Shown: piece by piece, positions 19,589 to 31,329 of the stretch
Numbering within the stretch: position 1 is the first letter of the stretch
Layout: each line of letters starts with the position of its first letter
Source of the DNA: Neospora caninum Liverpool
Taxonomy: Eukaryota > Apicomplexa > Conoidasida > Eucoccidiorida > Sarcocystidae
Length of the DNA stretch: 64,000 nt
Assembly (NCBI RefSeq): GCF_000208865.1
Contig: NC_018392.1
Location: 2,128,793-2,192,792, forward strand
Direction: 5' to 3'
Made by a program: the position numbers and the translations under genes
The notes under the pieces: model-generated
Databases searched by the model: none
What the model saw: the letters and a program-made list of their open reading frames with translations, nothing else
Told to the model about the DNA's origin: nothing

Positions 19589-20737
19589 ATGGAACGCCAC
19601 GCGCTCCAAATCGTGCTGCTCGCCTTCCTCCTGGCTGCCGCGGTGCCCTGCGCCGCGTCTGAGGTCTCTGGAGCAGAGCCAAAGCCAAATTTCACCGTTA
19701 CCATTAGCAAAGAGGGAATTACAGAAAACAGCCAACGGGAGTTCTCGCTCGGCCCTTCCGCCACTCTCCGTGTTGTCGACGAGACCGGCAAAGCGACTCT
19801 CCTGCCCGCTCCGAGCACTGACGCCGCGAGTGAGGCGGGGCAGTACAGCGTCGCGTACGTGTTTGAGAACGGGCAGTGCAACTTCGAAAAAACAGTCGCA
19901 TACAAGGACGCCTTCCCTGGCTATTCGGAAGAATTATGGGTCCGTACCGGAACTGAGGCTGGGACCGAGAAGGAGAGTGCAGGAGAAGTTGGGAACTACA
20001 CATTTACGAATCCTCCTGATGAGTATTTGAGTGGAGGGGTCAGTTTCTGTGTGCGGTTTACGACGGCGACAAGCACAACCACGCCGTTTCCGACAGCGGC
20101 ACCGACATTGCCGACGGTACAGACCCCTTCTTCATCCGAAGACTCGTCATCTGGATCCGGTGGCGGTGAAGGTTCCTCAACGGATCGTAATAATGAAGCT
20201 TCGGATGGAGTTGCCCAGTCTCCCAAGCGAGATAATGGCCATGGCGACACGAACGCCGGCGAAGAACCGAAAGAACCTGAGGCCACAGGAGGCCCCAAGG
20301 AAGCGGAAGAGGACCACGACCAAACGACTCCTGTCGTTGTGGAAGACGTGGCAGGCTCCTTCGAGAAGCAAACAACCCCGATTCAGATAGGAGATACGAG
20401 CGCTTCTACTCTGACGAGTTCCTCGGGTGAACGCCCCGGTGAAGCCCCCGAGGGAGCAGGCAAGGGCACCACAGTATCTGACGCCACAGACGAACCAAAG
20501 ACAGCTCACCCTTCTGGGGCGACAACGCAGCCTAACGCATCCGTCGAGAATGCAAAGAACGAAGATGCTCATGGTGATGTCCACCGTCGCCTGAGGCGGC
20601 TTTCTGGCACAGAGGCTTCAGAAGTGAAACACCTGACCATCGTCGTGCACTCCGCTGCTTCCGGTTCTACGGCCGGAACATTGACGCTGTCAGCTGCTCT
20701 GTTGGCTTTGACAGCCTCACTCCTCTCCAGCTTCTAA
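19589..20737 (+). CDS. Array copy 8: surface family protein, 382 aa
   Basis: Full copy. The N-terminal domain equals that of copy 7. The linker is unique: ATSTTTPFPTAAPTLPTVQT, a Ser/Gly/Asp stretch, EPKEPEATGGPKEAEEDH, then KQTTPIQIGDTSAS and a Gly/Glu/Ala run. The tail returns to the copy 1/6 form (RRLSGTEASEVKHLTIVVHS, with His for Tyr), but its last residues (LLSSF) and its 3' spacer (type iii) match copies 4 and 5. At least three source lineages can be read along this one gene. Confidence 0.85.
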   Translation: MERHALQIVLLAFLLAAAVPCAASEVSGAEPKPNFTVTISKEGITENSQREFSLGPSATLRVVDETGKATLLPAPSTDAASEAGQYSVAYVFENGQCNFEKTVAYKDAFPGYSEELWVRTGTEAGTEKESAGEVGNYTFTNPPDEYLSGGVSFCVRFTTATSTTTPFPTAAPTLPTVQTPSSSEDSSSGSGGGEGSSTDRNNEASDGVAQSPKRDNGHGDTNAGEEPKEPEATGGPKEAEEDHDQTTPVVVEDVAGSFEKQTTPIQIGDTSASTLTSSSGERPGEAPEGAGKGTTVSDATDEPKTAHPSGATTQPNASVENAKNEDAHGDVHRRLRRLSGTEASEVKHLTIVVHSAASGSTAGTLTLSAALLALTASLLSSF

Positions 20738-22753
20738 TTGAGGGCAGGGATAGGATAAACGTGGCCAGGCACCTTATGGCATTCCCAGACAGGGTTCAAC
20801 TCTTGCCAATACTACGACGTCCCACTGGAAGGAGTCAGAGATTATTCAAATGAATCAACAAGCAGTGCCTGTCGTGTATATCCACTGCTGCAATGGAAAA
20901 ACCGGTTTTGGGGGGCGCCGTGACCCTACCAAAATGAATTGCTTATCTAAAACAACATAAGCTGATTGAACCGTCAGCCGAAAACCCCACTTCCAGTTGG
21001 GGGGGACTGGCATGAGTGGTTGCATCTTCAGCTCCGTTTCAAGCATGTTAGCAATTGGTCGACCGGCGCGAGGCTGTCACATAACCCTCACGTTTCCCCT
21101 GCAGTATTCCACACCATAGCGTGCTTCACATACTAGGTTGCTGATCGATTAGGCCTCATACTAAGGGAGGCAAAGTGTAGTCATAGTCCGGTGGGTTGCA
21201 ACGCTCTTTTCCCAGCTGATGTCCGGTGTAGATATCCCCGCCGGCAAAGGAGACGCTGCAGTTGAGATATTGCTGTGACGAGATCGTAGGTTGGCTCCGA
21301 AGCGAGAAACAATGCAGCTCAGAGTTGGTCACACAATGTTGCATTCGCGTGGGGCCACTGGATGGCGATCCAGTCGGACAACACGGATCAACACCTTTCC
21401 TCACACATCTTGTGTAAACAACACGCTCCAACCCCCAACAGAGAATCCAGCTACTCCTCAGCCTACCACCTCTACACTACAGACTAACACATCCTGCAAG
21501 ACTGGAGAAAAAAGGGGCGCTGATGGTGCCGGCCGAACCCCATCGTGGCAGCTCTTGACGCAAGCGCCTCAGAAGTGAACGACTTGACGTTTGTGGTGCA
21601 CGCCGCTGCACGTAGAATCCAGCCGAAGCATTGGTACGGAGTCCCTGATTTGGTGGCCATAACGGCCACGCTCCTCTCCACCTTTTCTTTGTGGCAAGTT
21701 CGACAAGGTGCGTGGTTCGTTACACACCGTGGCAGGATTGGGCGCCGACGGCACATGCAAACGGGAGAAGGATCATTTGTGGGGACAAGAGTGAAATCGT
21801 GAATCCATCAGGGAAGATGTAGCCTGAACTGGACCACAGACAATGAGCCTTGGTCAGCTGGTCTCCTCCGCTCTCCTGGAAGAAGCTAGCCTTTTCCAGC
21901 AACCTAGTCGGATGTATACGACAGTCGAATTTCCTCGAAATGAATGAAACACCAGCTCGGTGTGATCATGTTACAAGCATACCGTCGAACATGAAGATTT
22001 CGATAGACAAACCACCTCGAGTCCCAGACGCGTCTGTTCCGTAGACCACTTCATCTATGGCTTTTTCCAGTGGACACACCTGTAGACGAACACGATGTGA
22101 AGGAATCATCATTCGCCGCCGATTCAAAATCAGCATCAAGGAGCTGGTCTACGTTTGTTGGTGAACGCGGGACGCATGAGGCCGTGTAGCTGTCTTCCTC
22201 GACACTGTGGATCGGGAAAAAACAGTGGGCAACGCCTCCTTGACACGTGCGCAGGGGCTCAATCCATTGTCGCAGCCCTAGCGCCACACACAGTCCTCGC
22301 AGATACGTGCCACATGCTGTCTGCTTTTTTCTGCTTATTGATAGTCACAGACTCTCAGCTTCGGATCTTCAGAGTTTCTCAGCTTTGGATGTTTTCTGTG
22401 TCCAGCCTTTGCCCTCAAATCCATTCATTCTTGTCTCGCCCTCTCCTTTCGCCCTGCCTTGCTTAGTACAGGTCACTGTCCCTTTCTCAGTCACCGCGCC
22501 GTTCCAGGCGAACCCGCACACGCGCTCCCTTTGCCGCTTGGCTTTCTGCGTCGCGCGCCAGGCATCTCGTGCATGTAGGTGAGCGCCGCCGCCCTCGCAC
22601 TGGAGGTTGGAAACGCGGTTCTGTTGAATGATGGCTGGGAAGCTGTTATATCCATTTTCCAAATCGGGTCTCAGACTGCATTCCACAGGCGATTTCATGC
22701 CTTGTCGGTGGACCACAAGACGCTTTCATTACGTGGACCATAACACATGCAAC
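20738..22753. repeat. Spacer type iii (copy at 20,738-22,753)
   Basis: Fourth and last copy of the 2 kb spacer, between array copies 8 and 9. It ends with the GCATCTCGTGC alpha flank followed by a beta-like CATTACGTGGACCATAACAC immediately before the start codon, so the flank switches type within its last 40 bases. Confidence 0.8.
21410..21771 (+). pseudogene. Decayed 3' part of a family gene, relict copy 4
   Basis: Most diverged of the four remnants. The hydrophobic end reads PDLVAITATLLSTFSLWQ in place of PAFLAITATLLSIF. It has the same frameshift between the linker and tail halves as the other three. Confidence 0.6.
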
Positions 22754-23773
22754 ATGGAACGCCACGCGCTCCAAATCGTGCTGCTCGCTTTCCTCCTGGC
22801 TGCCGCGGTGCCCTGCGCCGCGTCTGAGGCCTCTGGATCAGAGCCTGAGCCAGATTTTACCGTTACCATTAGCAAAGAGGGAATTACAGAAAACAGCCAA
22901 CGGGAGTTCTCGCTCGGCCCTTCCGCCACTCTCCGTGTTGTCGACGAGACTGGCAAAGCGACTCTCCTGCCGGCACCGACCACCGCCGGCGACAGTGAGG
23001 CGGGGCAGTACAGCGTCGCGTACGTGTTTGAGAACGGGCAGTGCAACTTCGAAAAAACAGTCGCATACAAGGACGCTTTCCCCGGCTATTCGGAAGAATT
23101 ATGGGTCCGCACCGGAACTGAGACTAGCACCAGGGATGAGGGTACAGGAGAAGGTGGGAACTACACATTTACGAATCCTCCTGATGAGTATTTGAGTGGA
23201 GGGGTGAGTTTCTGCGTGAGGTTCACGACGGCGACAAGCACAGCGACGCCGACGCCGTCTCCGTCATCACCGGGGACAAGTGCAGCACCAGGGTCAACCG
23301 CGGCTTCCGGTGGCGGCGGTGCCGTGTCTGGCAGTCAAGGCGAGTTGGGTGAAATGTCTGAGGATGATCCCAAAAAGCCAGGCTCCACGGGGCCAGGTAC
23401 GTCTGAGAGCCTGCAAGAATCGGATGGAGAACAAACTGTCGTAAAGGAAAACGAAGACACTCATGTTGCAACTCCAGCAAGAGAACAACAAGACGGAAAA
23501 ACAGAACCAGTTTCGCCCGCATTGGAGCCCATGACAGACTCCTCGGAGACGGAGAGAATCACGGTGGAAACAGATCCCGTAAGTGATGTTAATTACCAGG
23601 CCACTGATGGTGATGGCCACGCTCGCTTGAGACGGCTTTCAGACTCAGATGCTTCAGAAGTGAAATACTTAACGATCGTCGTGCACTCCGCTGCTTGTGG
23701 TTCTACGGCCGCAGCACTGGCAATGTCAGCTGCTCTGCTGGTGATGACAGTCATACTCCAGTACACTGTTTAA
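22754..23773 (+). CDS. Array copy 9: surface family protein, 339 aa, last of the array
   Basis: The shortest complete copy. The domain is typical (GTGEGGNYTFTN has Gly for Val). The linker is brief and unrelated to the others: ATSTATPTPSPSSPGTSAAP, a run of four Gly, GEMSEDDPKKPGS, and Gln/Glu-rich pieces. The tail has RRLSDSDASEVKYLTIVVHS, then ACGSTAAAL with a cysteine at the presumed anchor region, and ends VILQYTV, unlike the SSF or AIF ends elsewhere. Its 3' flank matches none of the three spacer types. It marks the right boundary of the amplified region. Confidence 0.85.
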   Translation: MERHALQIVLLAFLLAAAVPCAASEASGSEPEPDFTVTISKEGITENSQREFSLGPSATLRVVDETGKATLLPAPTTAGDSEAGQYSVAYVFENGQCNFEKTVAYKDAFPGYSEELWVRTGTETSTRDEGTGEGGNYTFTNPPDEYLSGGVSFCVRFTTATSTATPTPSPSSPGTSAAPGSTAASGGGGAVSGSQGELGEMSEDDPKKPGSTGPGTSESLQESDGEQTVVKENEDTHVATPAREQQDGKTEPVSPALEPMTDSSETERITVETDPVSDVNYQATDGDGHARLRRLSDSDASEVKYLTIVVHSAACGSTAAALAMSAALLVMTVILQYTV

Positions 23774-26510
23774 TTCGTCGGACGGAAAAGAATAAACGTG
23801 ATCCCTCACACTGTGGCAGGATTAGCGGGTATTCAAAAGGGACGTGCAGAACTGGTCCAGATTTACCGATGCAACTGTTGGAGTGTGTTTACTGATGTAC
23901 GAACAACGAAGTGTCTTTCTTGCCATTTCAGTTTTTGATATGGAAGCGTCGATATATCTGCCGCAGCCCTGAAAGACTTTATGGTTAAACCGCAAATTAC
24001 CTTGTTTCACAATAGCACATAGGAACCTCGAAATTTGTTGGCTGGGATGAGCAACGAACCGCCAATGGTATGTCGGTCAAAACCTGAAATGTCTCCGAAG
24101 GAAATCAGAAAGGATTGCAGGAGAAGTGGGCACGGTTGTTCGCGCGGCGAAATGAATCGGTCGTCCTCTCAAATGTCGCATACGATCGGGACTTCCGTTT
24201 CGTCTACAAGCGGTCCCGGGCCCTGGTCACCCCCACCGTCAGTTCCGTTCGCGCAGCATCACACACAAAGGATTCCAGTCACTCTGTCTCTTCTGTACTC
24301 CGCAGTCACATCGTTAGTTCGTTTTCAGGCGGTTACCACACTACACGAATCATTGTCGAAAAACTGCGGAGTCACGTCAGCACTCCTGAGGGAAATTGAC
24401 TGGGTACTCAGGAGGCACGTAACTTCGAAAGATCCTCATGCGGTTGCAATCCGATTCTCAGATTGCCCTAGATGAACATCCGGTTCATGGGCCACTCCCA
24501 GAGTATAACGACTGAGATAAGCGGCGGCAGCGGCACCTGATAACGGGCTGACTTTCGTTAGAGTCGTTGCTGCAGTCTCTTTCCTGAGCCTGGTTTGTCT
24601 TGTTGGCCTTTCTTTTTGAAAGGAATCCACCACAATAGCATCATCCGGTGGGGGCGTGATAGCTGCATTAGTGCGCGCTCTAGAGACTTGTGAGTCTGTT
24701 GCCTGACTCCAATGAAATGCAAAGAGAACTTTTGCGTGTATGTGCGGAAGACCCTTAGCCAGAAAGATCCCAGCACCTTTTTTTTCTGCAGGTGGAACCG
24801 TATTATTCCAACGGTTATGTTTGAAACCCTGTGCATTTCTTGTGTTTGTGTTAGGGTGGTGTTCCTTTGCTTTGGCGTCTTTGTGATTTACAAAACACCT
24901 TAAAATTTATTGCGGGAAAGTGTGACTCGTATAGTGCCCGTAAGTGCGATGGTGTTGTAGTTTGATAAACTGCTCAGGACACGGTTGAGCTGCAGTGGCT
25001 GGCCTTGACGTTAGCGTCTCCCGAAGAGCAGAAGATGCTTAGACAACGGAGTTGACACTTTGTTGAAAAAACCGACACCAATGTCCCCCGAAGAATGCAC
25101 GAATGCCGCCAGGGAATACGGTGCAGACGGAGTTGCAGCTTTTGGCGGTCCGGTCAGCATTCTCCAGGGAATCACTAACTCTGGGGATCCCGTCCTGTGA
25201 GACCATAACTCGTCATATGACAATCTACAGCAACAGCGGTAACTGACAGACTCCGTAACAGCGTAAGCAGCACGCTGGGGCAACCGGCGTGGAAATATAC
25301 TTCCGGTGGAGATGGGGACGCTGTTTATGACAAGCTCGAGAAAATGTCCTCATACTGTGCAGTGGCACCAGCTGCACCCACAAGCGCAAACATTTCTGCA
25401 ACGAGCTGCAGTGATTTTGACCTTCAGCAATGCTGGGGCGATTTCCATCTCTTGCAATCCTGCTCGCGTATGTACCTCTCAAACAACCCAATTTAAATTA
25501 GTCTTCTGCCGTCGAAACAAAAGTATTCGATTTGCCCTGCATTTTCAGATGTAAAATCTAAAGGTTGTCTTAGTGCTGCAAGGAGTATGGTTGGAGAAGA
25601 CAGCAAGGAAGTGGCGATCCACAATGGCTCTGTGCATGGATCCTATGTGTATGGTTGTCGGTTCTGGCATAACTGAGGAGCCTCTTCGACGAAGAGAAAG
25701 GATTGCTTGTGCCTGCAGGCCCCCGCTTTTCTCTGCGACTTGTAAGGCATTTTCGTGAACTGATGTTAACAGCAAGGGCACAAACAGAAGAAAAAACTAT
25801 TTCCTTAGCCAAGAAGGAAAGACCACGCATTTCCCGCGTCCCCTCGGTTTATGTTGCCTCCCTGTTATCGACAATCTAAGAAGAAACAGGACAAACGGTT
25901 TCTGTATGCGATCCTCATGCAACAAAGTATTGGTTTCCCTGCAGATGATTGAATAAAACACCCCGATATGAATCATGAATCGCAACATACACGCAATAAA
26001 ACTGGTGGGTAGACGGAACAGACCATTTCGCCCCCTAAGAGCAAAAGGAAATGCGTGCATCATTTTCATTTCACATACAGGAAACAAATGAGGGCGACAG
26101 AAGACTACGTTCGACTCCTCCACCCAACATTTTCTTCATCGATCGCATGAAAAGCACCTACAAGCATATAGAGCGGGAACTCACGGACCCCAATGCCCCT
26201 TTCAATTCTCTTTAGGAACAGATCCAGGCACACGCAAAAGCGTGTGATTCTTTTCCACGGGACTATTTGACGAGAAAACGTATTATACACACATGACAAA
26301 TGCATCACAACAGCGTGCAGGATTCAGAAGGACATCGAGCCCATGCATTACACATACATCGAAACCTATACGTAAGCACATTTTTCAATCACGTCCAGGA
26401 ACCCGCACCCTCTCTGCTGTGCTTCATCCAAAAAAGAAGATCCTGCACGTCAGCAGATTAAAAGGTGAGTGTCGTCCAACATTCATTCCATTCGAACGGT
26501 GTCTCTTCGT
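23774..26510. other. Boundary intergenic region with no gene recognised
   Basis: The stretch between the last array copy and the 3' end of the next gene. It contains only short scattered open frames with no splice-consistent structure and no similarity to the array spacers. The right end should include the 3' UTR of the minus-strand gene that stops at 26,511. No RNA gene was recognised. Confidence 0.6.
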
Positions 26511-29500
26511 TTAATTGTGACCATGCCCTGGGTACTGTTGTCTGACCATCACAACCCGTTGTTGTGCCTGAGACATGGGTTCGCCTTCTCTGACAGCGGA
26601 AACCATTCTTTGGCCTGCTACGCCTCCGCTTTCGCCCCTATGTCCCATCTGATAAGGCAAGGTGTCGCCTAGCCCTCCCATTTTAGGCATAAAATGTGAC
26701 CCGTCTGTCTTCACGCCTCCCCAGAAGGCGGCACCCATTGTCGCCGCGCTCCCAGTCGGAGCGGTCGCAGGCGTCCCGGCTGCCAGGGCTCCGACGCCCT
26801 GAAGCGGAACGCCACCTAGAGCAGCGGCTGCCTCTTCTGGCGTCGAATATAGGCCGAATTTCTTAGCGTACTCTTCGAGGTGTGCGAGCGAGAGTTGCTC
26901 AAGCTGAGCCTGGACCTGCTGGAGATTTCCGACTTCCTGCTTGCCGAGCTGGGGCCGCGGAACTTCTTGGTAGGATGACACACGAATGCGGCATTCCTTC
27001 GAGTCCTCGCCAGCAGTTGAAGCCACAGAACTGAGACTGGCACTGGGGGCTGCCTGCGCGTGTCCGAAAAGCGGCGACGTTTGTGTGACTGCAGCACCTG
27101 CGGAGAGTGGGAGAAGACAGAACAGGAAACCGGTGGGGAATGAAGAACACACAAGAAAAGAAACACAAAAGATTTCGCATCTTAGTCGCCGTGGATGTTC
27201 GGGACAGAACACGGGGCTGCCTACGCGGTGCTGGATTCAGACACGCCTTCCCGTACGCATTACCTGAATGACCGGTGGAGCTCTCCATCACGCCCGCGCA
27301 GGTCGGCATCGCCCCGTCGCCACTATCTGCTTGCTTCCGGCCTAACACGGCTGCTACAGCGCTTGCGGAGGGTCGCTGGTAGACACTTGCCATCGAGTAC
27401 GAGTTGCCAGCGGGTGCAGGGGCCGACTGGAAACCTTCATGGCGCAAGGTCTCCCCGTGGTAAGCTCCAGAGTGCCCGCGGCTGTCCGGGGCGTGCATCT
27501 GGGAAGGAAGCTGCCTAGGGGGGCAGACGCCGGTTGAAGTCGACGGGAGTGTGCTTGAGTAGTACGTAGCTGCCATTCCTGCAGTGTTGGGTCCAGGTGC
27601 GGAGGGCACTGCTAGGGGGGAGCCCGCATATCCAGCACCTGCAGGAACAGGGAGACCCTGGGGCATCTCGGGGAGGCTGAGGTGCTGTGGGGCGTCGAGA
27701 GCGCGGGTTTTCATCAGTTCATTCTGTCGCATCTGCTCGAATGCTCCGTTCTGTTGTGCCTGCGTGGTCGTCTGCTCCTCAGGAGGCATCTGGTGCTTGT
27801 CTTCCTCCGTGCCCGATTCCTCGTTGCCAGCTCCTTTCTCTTCCTTCCAGAGACCCAAGGCCCCGGCGAGCAGCTTCCCGGCCTGACGAAGCGGGTCCAC
27901 GAGAGACATGCTCCGGGTGCTCGCGGCCGGCGCTCCACCGACGTTCTGGTTGCCTGCAGGTGCTTTCGTTCGTCGGAACATGTCGCGGTTCTCCGTCATG
28001 CTCAACGTCTGGAGCCCCGGACGCAGAGGAAGAGACCCTGCAGAAGGTGGTCCGCCCGGAACCCCATTGGGAGGAAGCTGCGAGAGCAGCTGTCCCTTGG
28101 GGGTGGAGACCGCAGATGGAACAGTGAGGCTCGCACCGACTCCCTCGCGAAAACCCTTCATTGCCTCTTCTTGAGCAAACATGTTCGCCATCTGCTGACC
28201 CCCAGCAAACATGTGGGCAGACTGCATGCGGGATTCCTGCGAGGGGTAGCCGAGAGGAAAGGGAGAACTCTGTGGGCGCATGCCTTCCATTCCTGGCAGC
28301 ATGCCACTCATGGTCCCGGTGAAGCTTCGTCGGGAAGCCGGGGAAACGGAACGTCTCGCATCTGCCTCCGAGGAAACGAGGCAGCTTTGGAGATGCGTCG
28401 AATAGCTGCCACTCTGTTGGGGGGGAGGCAGGAGATGCATTCCCGTGGAAGGGTTGCCAGGTGTGGACATGCCGCGGAGCGCCGGCGTCTCCACAGGGGC
28501 ACCCATCCGCGATCCTGTCTTATCTGCATTGGCATCTTTCGCATCTCCTGAAGGGGCCGAACCTCCAGGAGCTGCGTTTGGCAAGATACTGGTGAGGGAA
28601 GGAGGCAACAGAGCCCCGCCGAACGTCGCGGCAGAAACTGCCGCCTGGGCTGCGGAGGCTGCTTGCGCCACGGCGATCTCCTCTGCGCGCCGAGCGGCTT
28701 CTGCAGCCAGACTGGCTGTCTTTTGGATTTCCATCTGAGCCGCCAACTCTGCTGCTCTCGCTCCCTCTGGCAGGTGCGCAGGGTCTGTCACCAACGTCCC
28801 ATCGGGGTAGCGGTACGTCACCGCGACTTGCCCCGCGGGGCCCGGAACCGAGACGGATCGGGAGGTGCCGCCAGAAACAGGGACGCCTTCAGGGGACCCA
28901 GCAACCTGAAGGAGAGCTGAATACGGAATGCCCAAAGCCTCCGCCTCCTGGGGAGTCACCTTCTGGAGACGCGCACGCGCGGCAGCGGCTGCTTTCGCCT
29001 CTTCTGCTTCCGCTTGAGCCTGGATCTCCATACGGCGGAGCTGGATGAGGTCCGTCTCCAATTCGTTGCGCATGTTATGGATGCATTTGGAAACCACCTG
29101 CGACGAAAAAGCCGAAAATGGCAGAGCGGATATTGTCACATGGAACGTTTCACGGTGTAAAAAAAAACAGAGGGATCTCTGCGAGGCCGACAAGTCTGAC
29201 CAGTTGCCAGCCGCGAAGAGCAAGCTGTTCCGAACAACTACTCCCTAGACACCTGGAGACTTCCAACGAACATGGGATACACAACGAGCTTCAGACGGTT
29301 TCACCATTGACCAGGCCACTGATCAAATGTAAGTCAACTCCCAGAACAAAGCTTCTTCTCGAATCCAAGGCTCCGTTTTCTTATTTCTGGGCCTCTTTTA
29401 CCCCCTCTCGGTCTATTTTGCGCCTTACCACGTTGGCCTGCTCGAGCGTCAGGTTTTTTTCTGCGGCAAGGCTCTTGGTTAGCGCATACTGAAACCCTTC

Positions 29501-31329
29501 AAGGGCATGGGAGTATCCCGCTACTGCCACTGCCGGCGCAAACCTTTGGCTGGTGGTCTCCATTTCTGCATACGCTTTCTTCGCGAGATTGAGCAGAAAT
29601 CGGCAAGTGCATCGGCGGGTAAATTCGTGGAGTGGGCTTTTTGCGAGGTTTTTACATTTCTTGTCGACATCTGGATGCTCATACAGAGACACACAGAAGA
29701 ACAAACCGCTCTCAACTGACAACCGGCGGTAACAGGCGACAGCTTGCGTCACCTAAGAGTCCCTTTTTCAGCAGGTTTCAACAACACGGGGCAAAAAGAG
29801 GAGCAGAAGTCATTCAGCTTGATTTCTGGCCGCTGTCCTTACTTCGAATATTCATTTCAAGAAGCTCAGCAGCTTCGATCAGTCGGACAATATCGCCTCC
29901 ATTGTGTTTCTCCAAGACGTCCAGAACGACAGGAATAGACACGTGCTCCGTTGCTGCGCCTGTGACGTCGCGGGATTGGTTTTTCAGTTGATCGAAGACT
30001 GTCATGAGGAGGGACTCGCTCATGCTGGTCCCTGACAACGAAGGAAATCAAAAATAGAACGATCTCACGTCGTTGAGACCGCAAGGATGTGCGCAGGGGG
30101 ACCACCACAGTTTCTACAGATACAGGTTTTTGAAGTTTGCACCTGGAAGTTTCACTTGTTCACCAAACCTTTTACCAATGAAGTGTACGTTCTAGAAACT
30201 GCATCGTCACGCGCAACCCAGGCGTACAGACCATCACAGGGAATCGCCATTGATGCGTATGCAGGAATAACTCTCTTCCCTGTTTACCTGGATGGTAGAA
30301 GGCTGAGAGGAATTGTTCTCTCGTGAGGTTGGGTCCTGGGAGCCTGAGTAGGTTAACCACTTGTTGCTTCCATCGAGTAGAAGAGCGCTGCGCTGCGCTG
30401 CGGCTTTCCTGAGCTAGGGCGTGTTTCATGTCGTGGGAGTCATGGCTGAATCCGCGGGGCGAGGATGGACTTTGCGATGCAAGCCTTTTATCCGTTTCAT
30501 AGCGGGGGGCTGTAAGGACTGCCTTGTTCGACTGTTGCAGCGTTTCGGTTTTCTTGGCGATTCCTTCGGCTGCGAATTTGCCGTCGCGGGCTCGTGGTGA
30601 GCCTGCAACCGAAACCACGATCTTCTGACTACCTTGGTACACGTCAGTTTGTTGCTTAACCGATAGCGTTCCAGAAACGCTTTTCCGCGGAAGTTCTCGT
30701 CCCACTTGCGTTTCATCCTGTCTGTTGTCCGAAGCAATAGAAAGTTGAGCGCGTCCCCCTGCGTCTCTGTTCTGTTCAGGCAGTTGGTCCAGAGCTTGAC
30801 TTTCCTGTTGTTTCTGGTAGATGGATTGAAGTTGATACTCTGCCGCCCTCATGACTTCCGTTTGGCCGCTCTCCCGTGACTGTTCTATAACATCCTGGAT
30901 TCGTTCTGCCGCCTTGGCGAGAGCGGTGCGGCGGTGCTCCAACGCTGCAATGGCGGCCAAGTTTTCACGCTCCCCCTCAGTGAGCGCGTGCAACGATTTC
31001 TCGACTTCTTGGTACGAAGGACTTTCGCTGGCGACTGTTAATGCGCCTCCGGCGCATCCCCCCACAGGGCGCTGCTCTGCCGCTGAGACCGGCTCACAAG
31101 TTGAATGCCTGGTTGCCCCACTTTGCTGGCGGCTGTCAAATTCCGCGTGCGCATCGCAGCCATTCTTCAACTGAAAAGTTGAAATGGAGGGCGTCGCCAT
31201 CTCTCGCGGTTTGAGCAGGAACGTTGCATAAGTGCTGTCTGCATTTCCGCCCTGGCCGGCTGCGTCCATCTGACACGCGGAGAGGGGCTGGCTATCCAAG
31301 ACACCTGCGCTGGCCGGCAAGGATTCCAT
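26511..31329 (-). CDS. Unrecognised 1,271-aa helical, Ala/Gln/Pro-rich protein, five exons
   Basis: Minus-strand exons 31,329-30,288, 30,031-29,843, 29,565-29,402, 29,097-27,264 and 27,097-26,511. Donors are GTAAAC, GTAAGG, GTAAAA and GTAATG, acceptors all end CAG, and phases agree at every join. Residues about 105-185 are a charged helical, coiled-coil-like stretch. Exons 2-4 (about 348-510) form a dense helical core with little low complexity (VFDQLKNQSRDVTG, VRLIEAAELLEMNIR, EQANVVRRKIDREG, MRNELETDLIQLRRMEI) running into an Ala/Glu coil. The rest is Pro/Ser/Gly/Gln-rich, with a C-terminal helix (QLEQLSLAHLEEYAKKFGLY) and a basic end. No catalytic motif, signal peptide or membrane segment is visible. 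A cytoskeletal or scaffold role would fit the composition, but I do not recognise the family. Confidence 0.75.
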
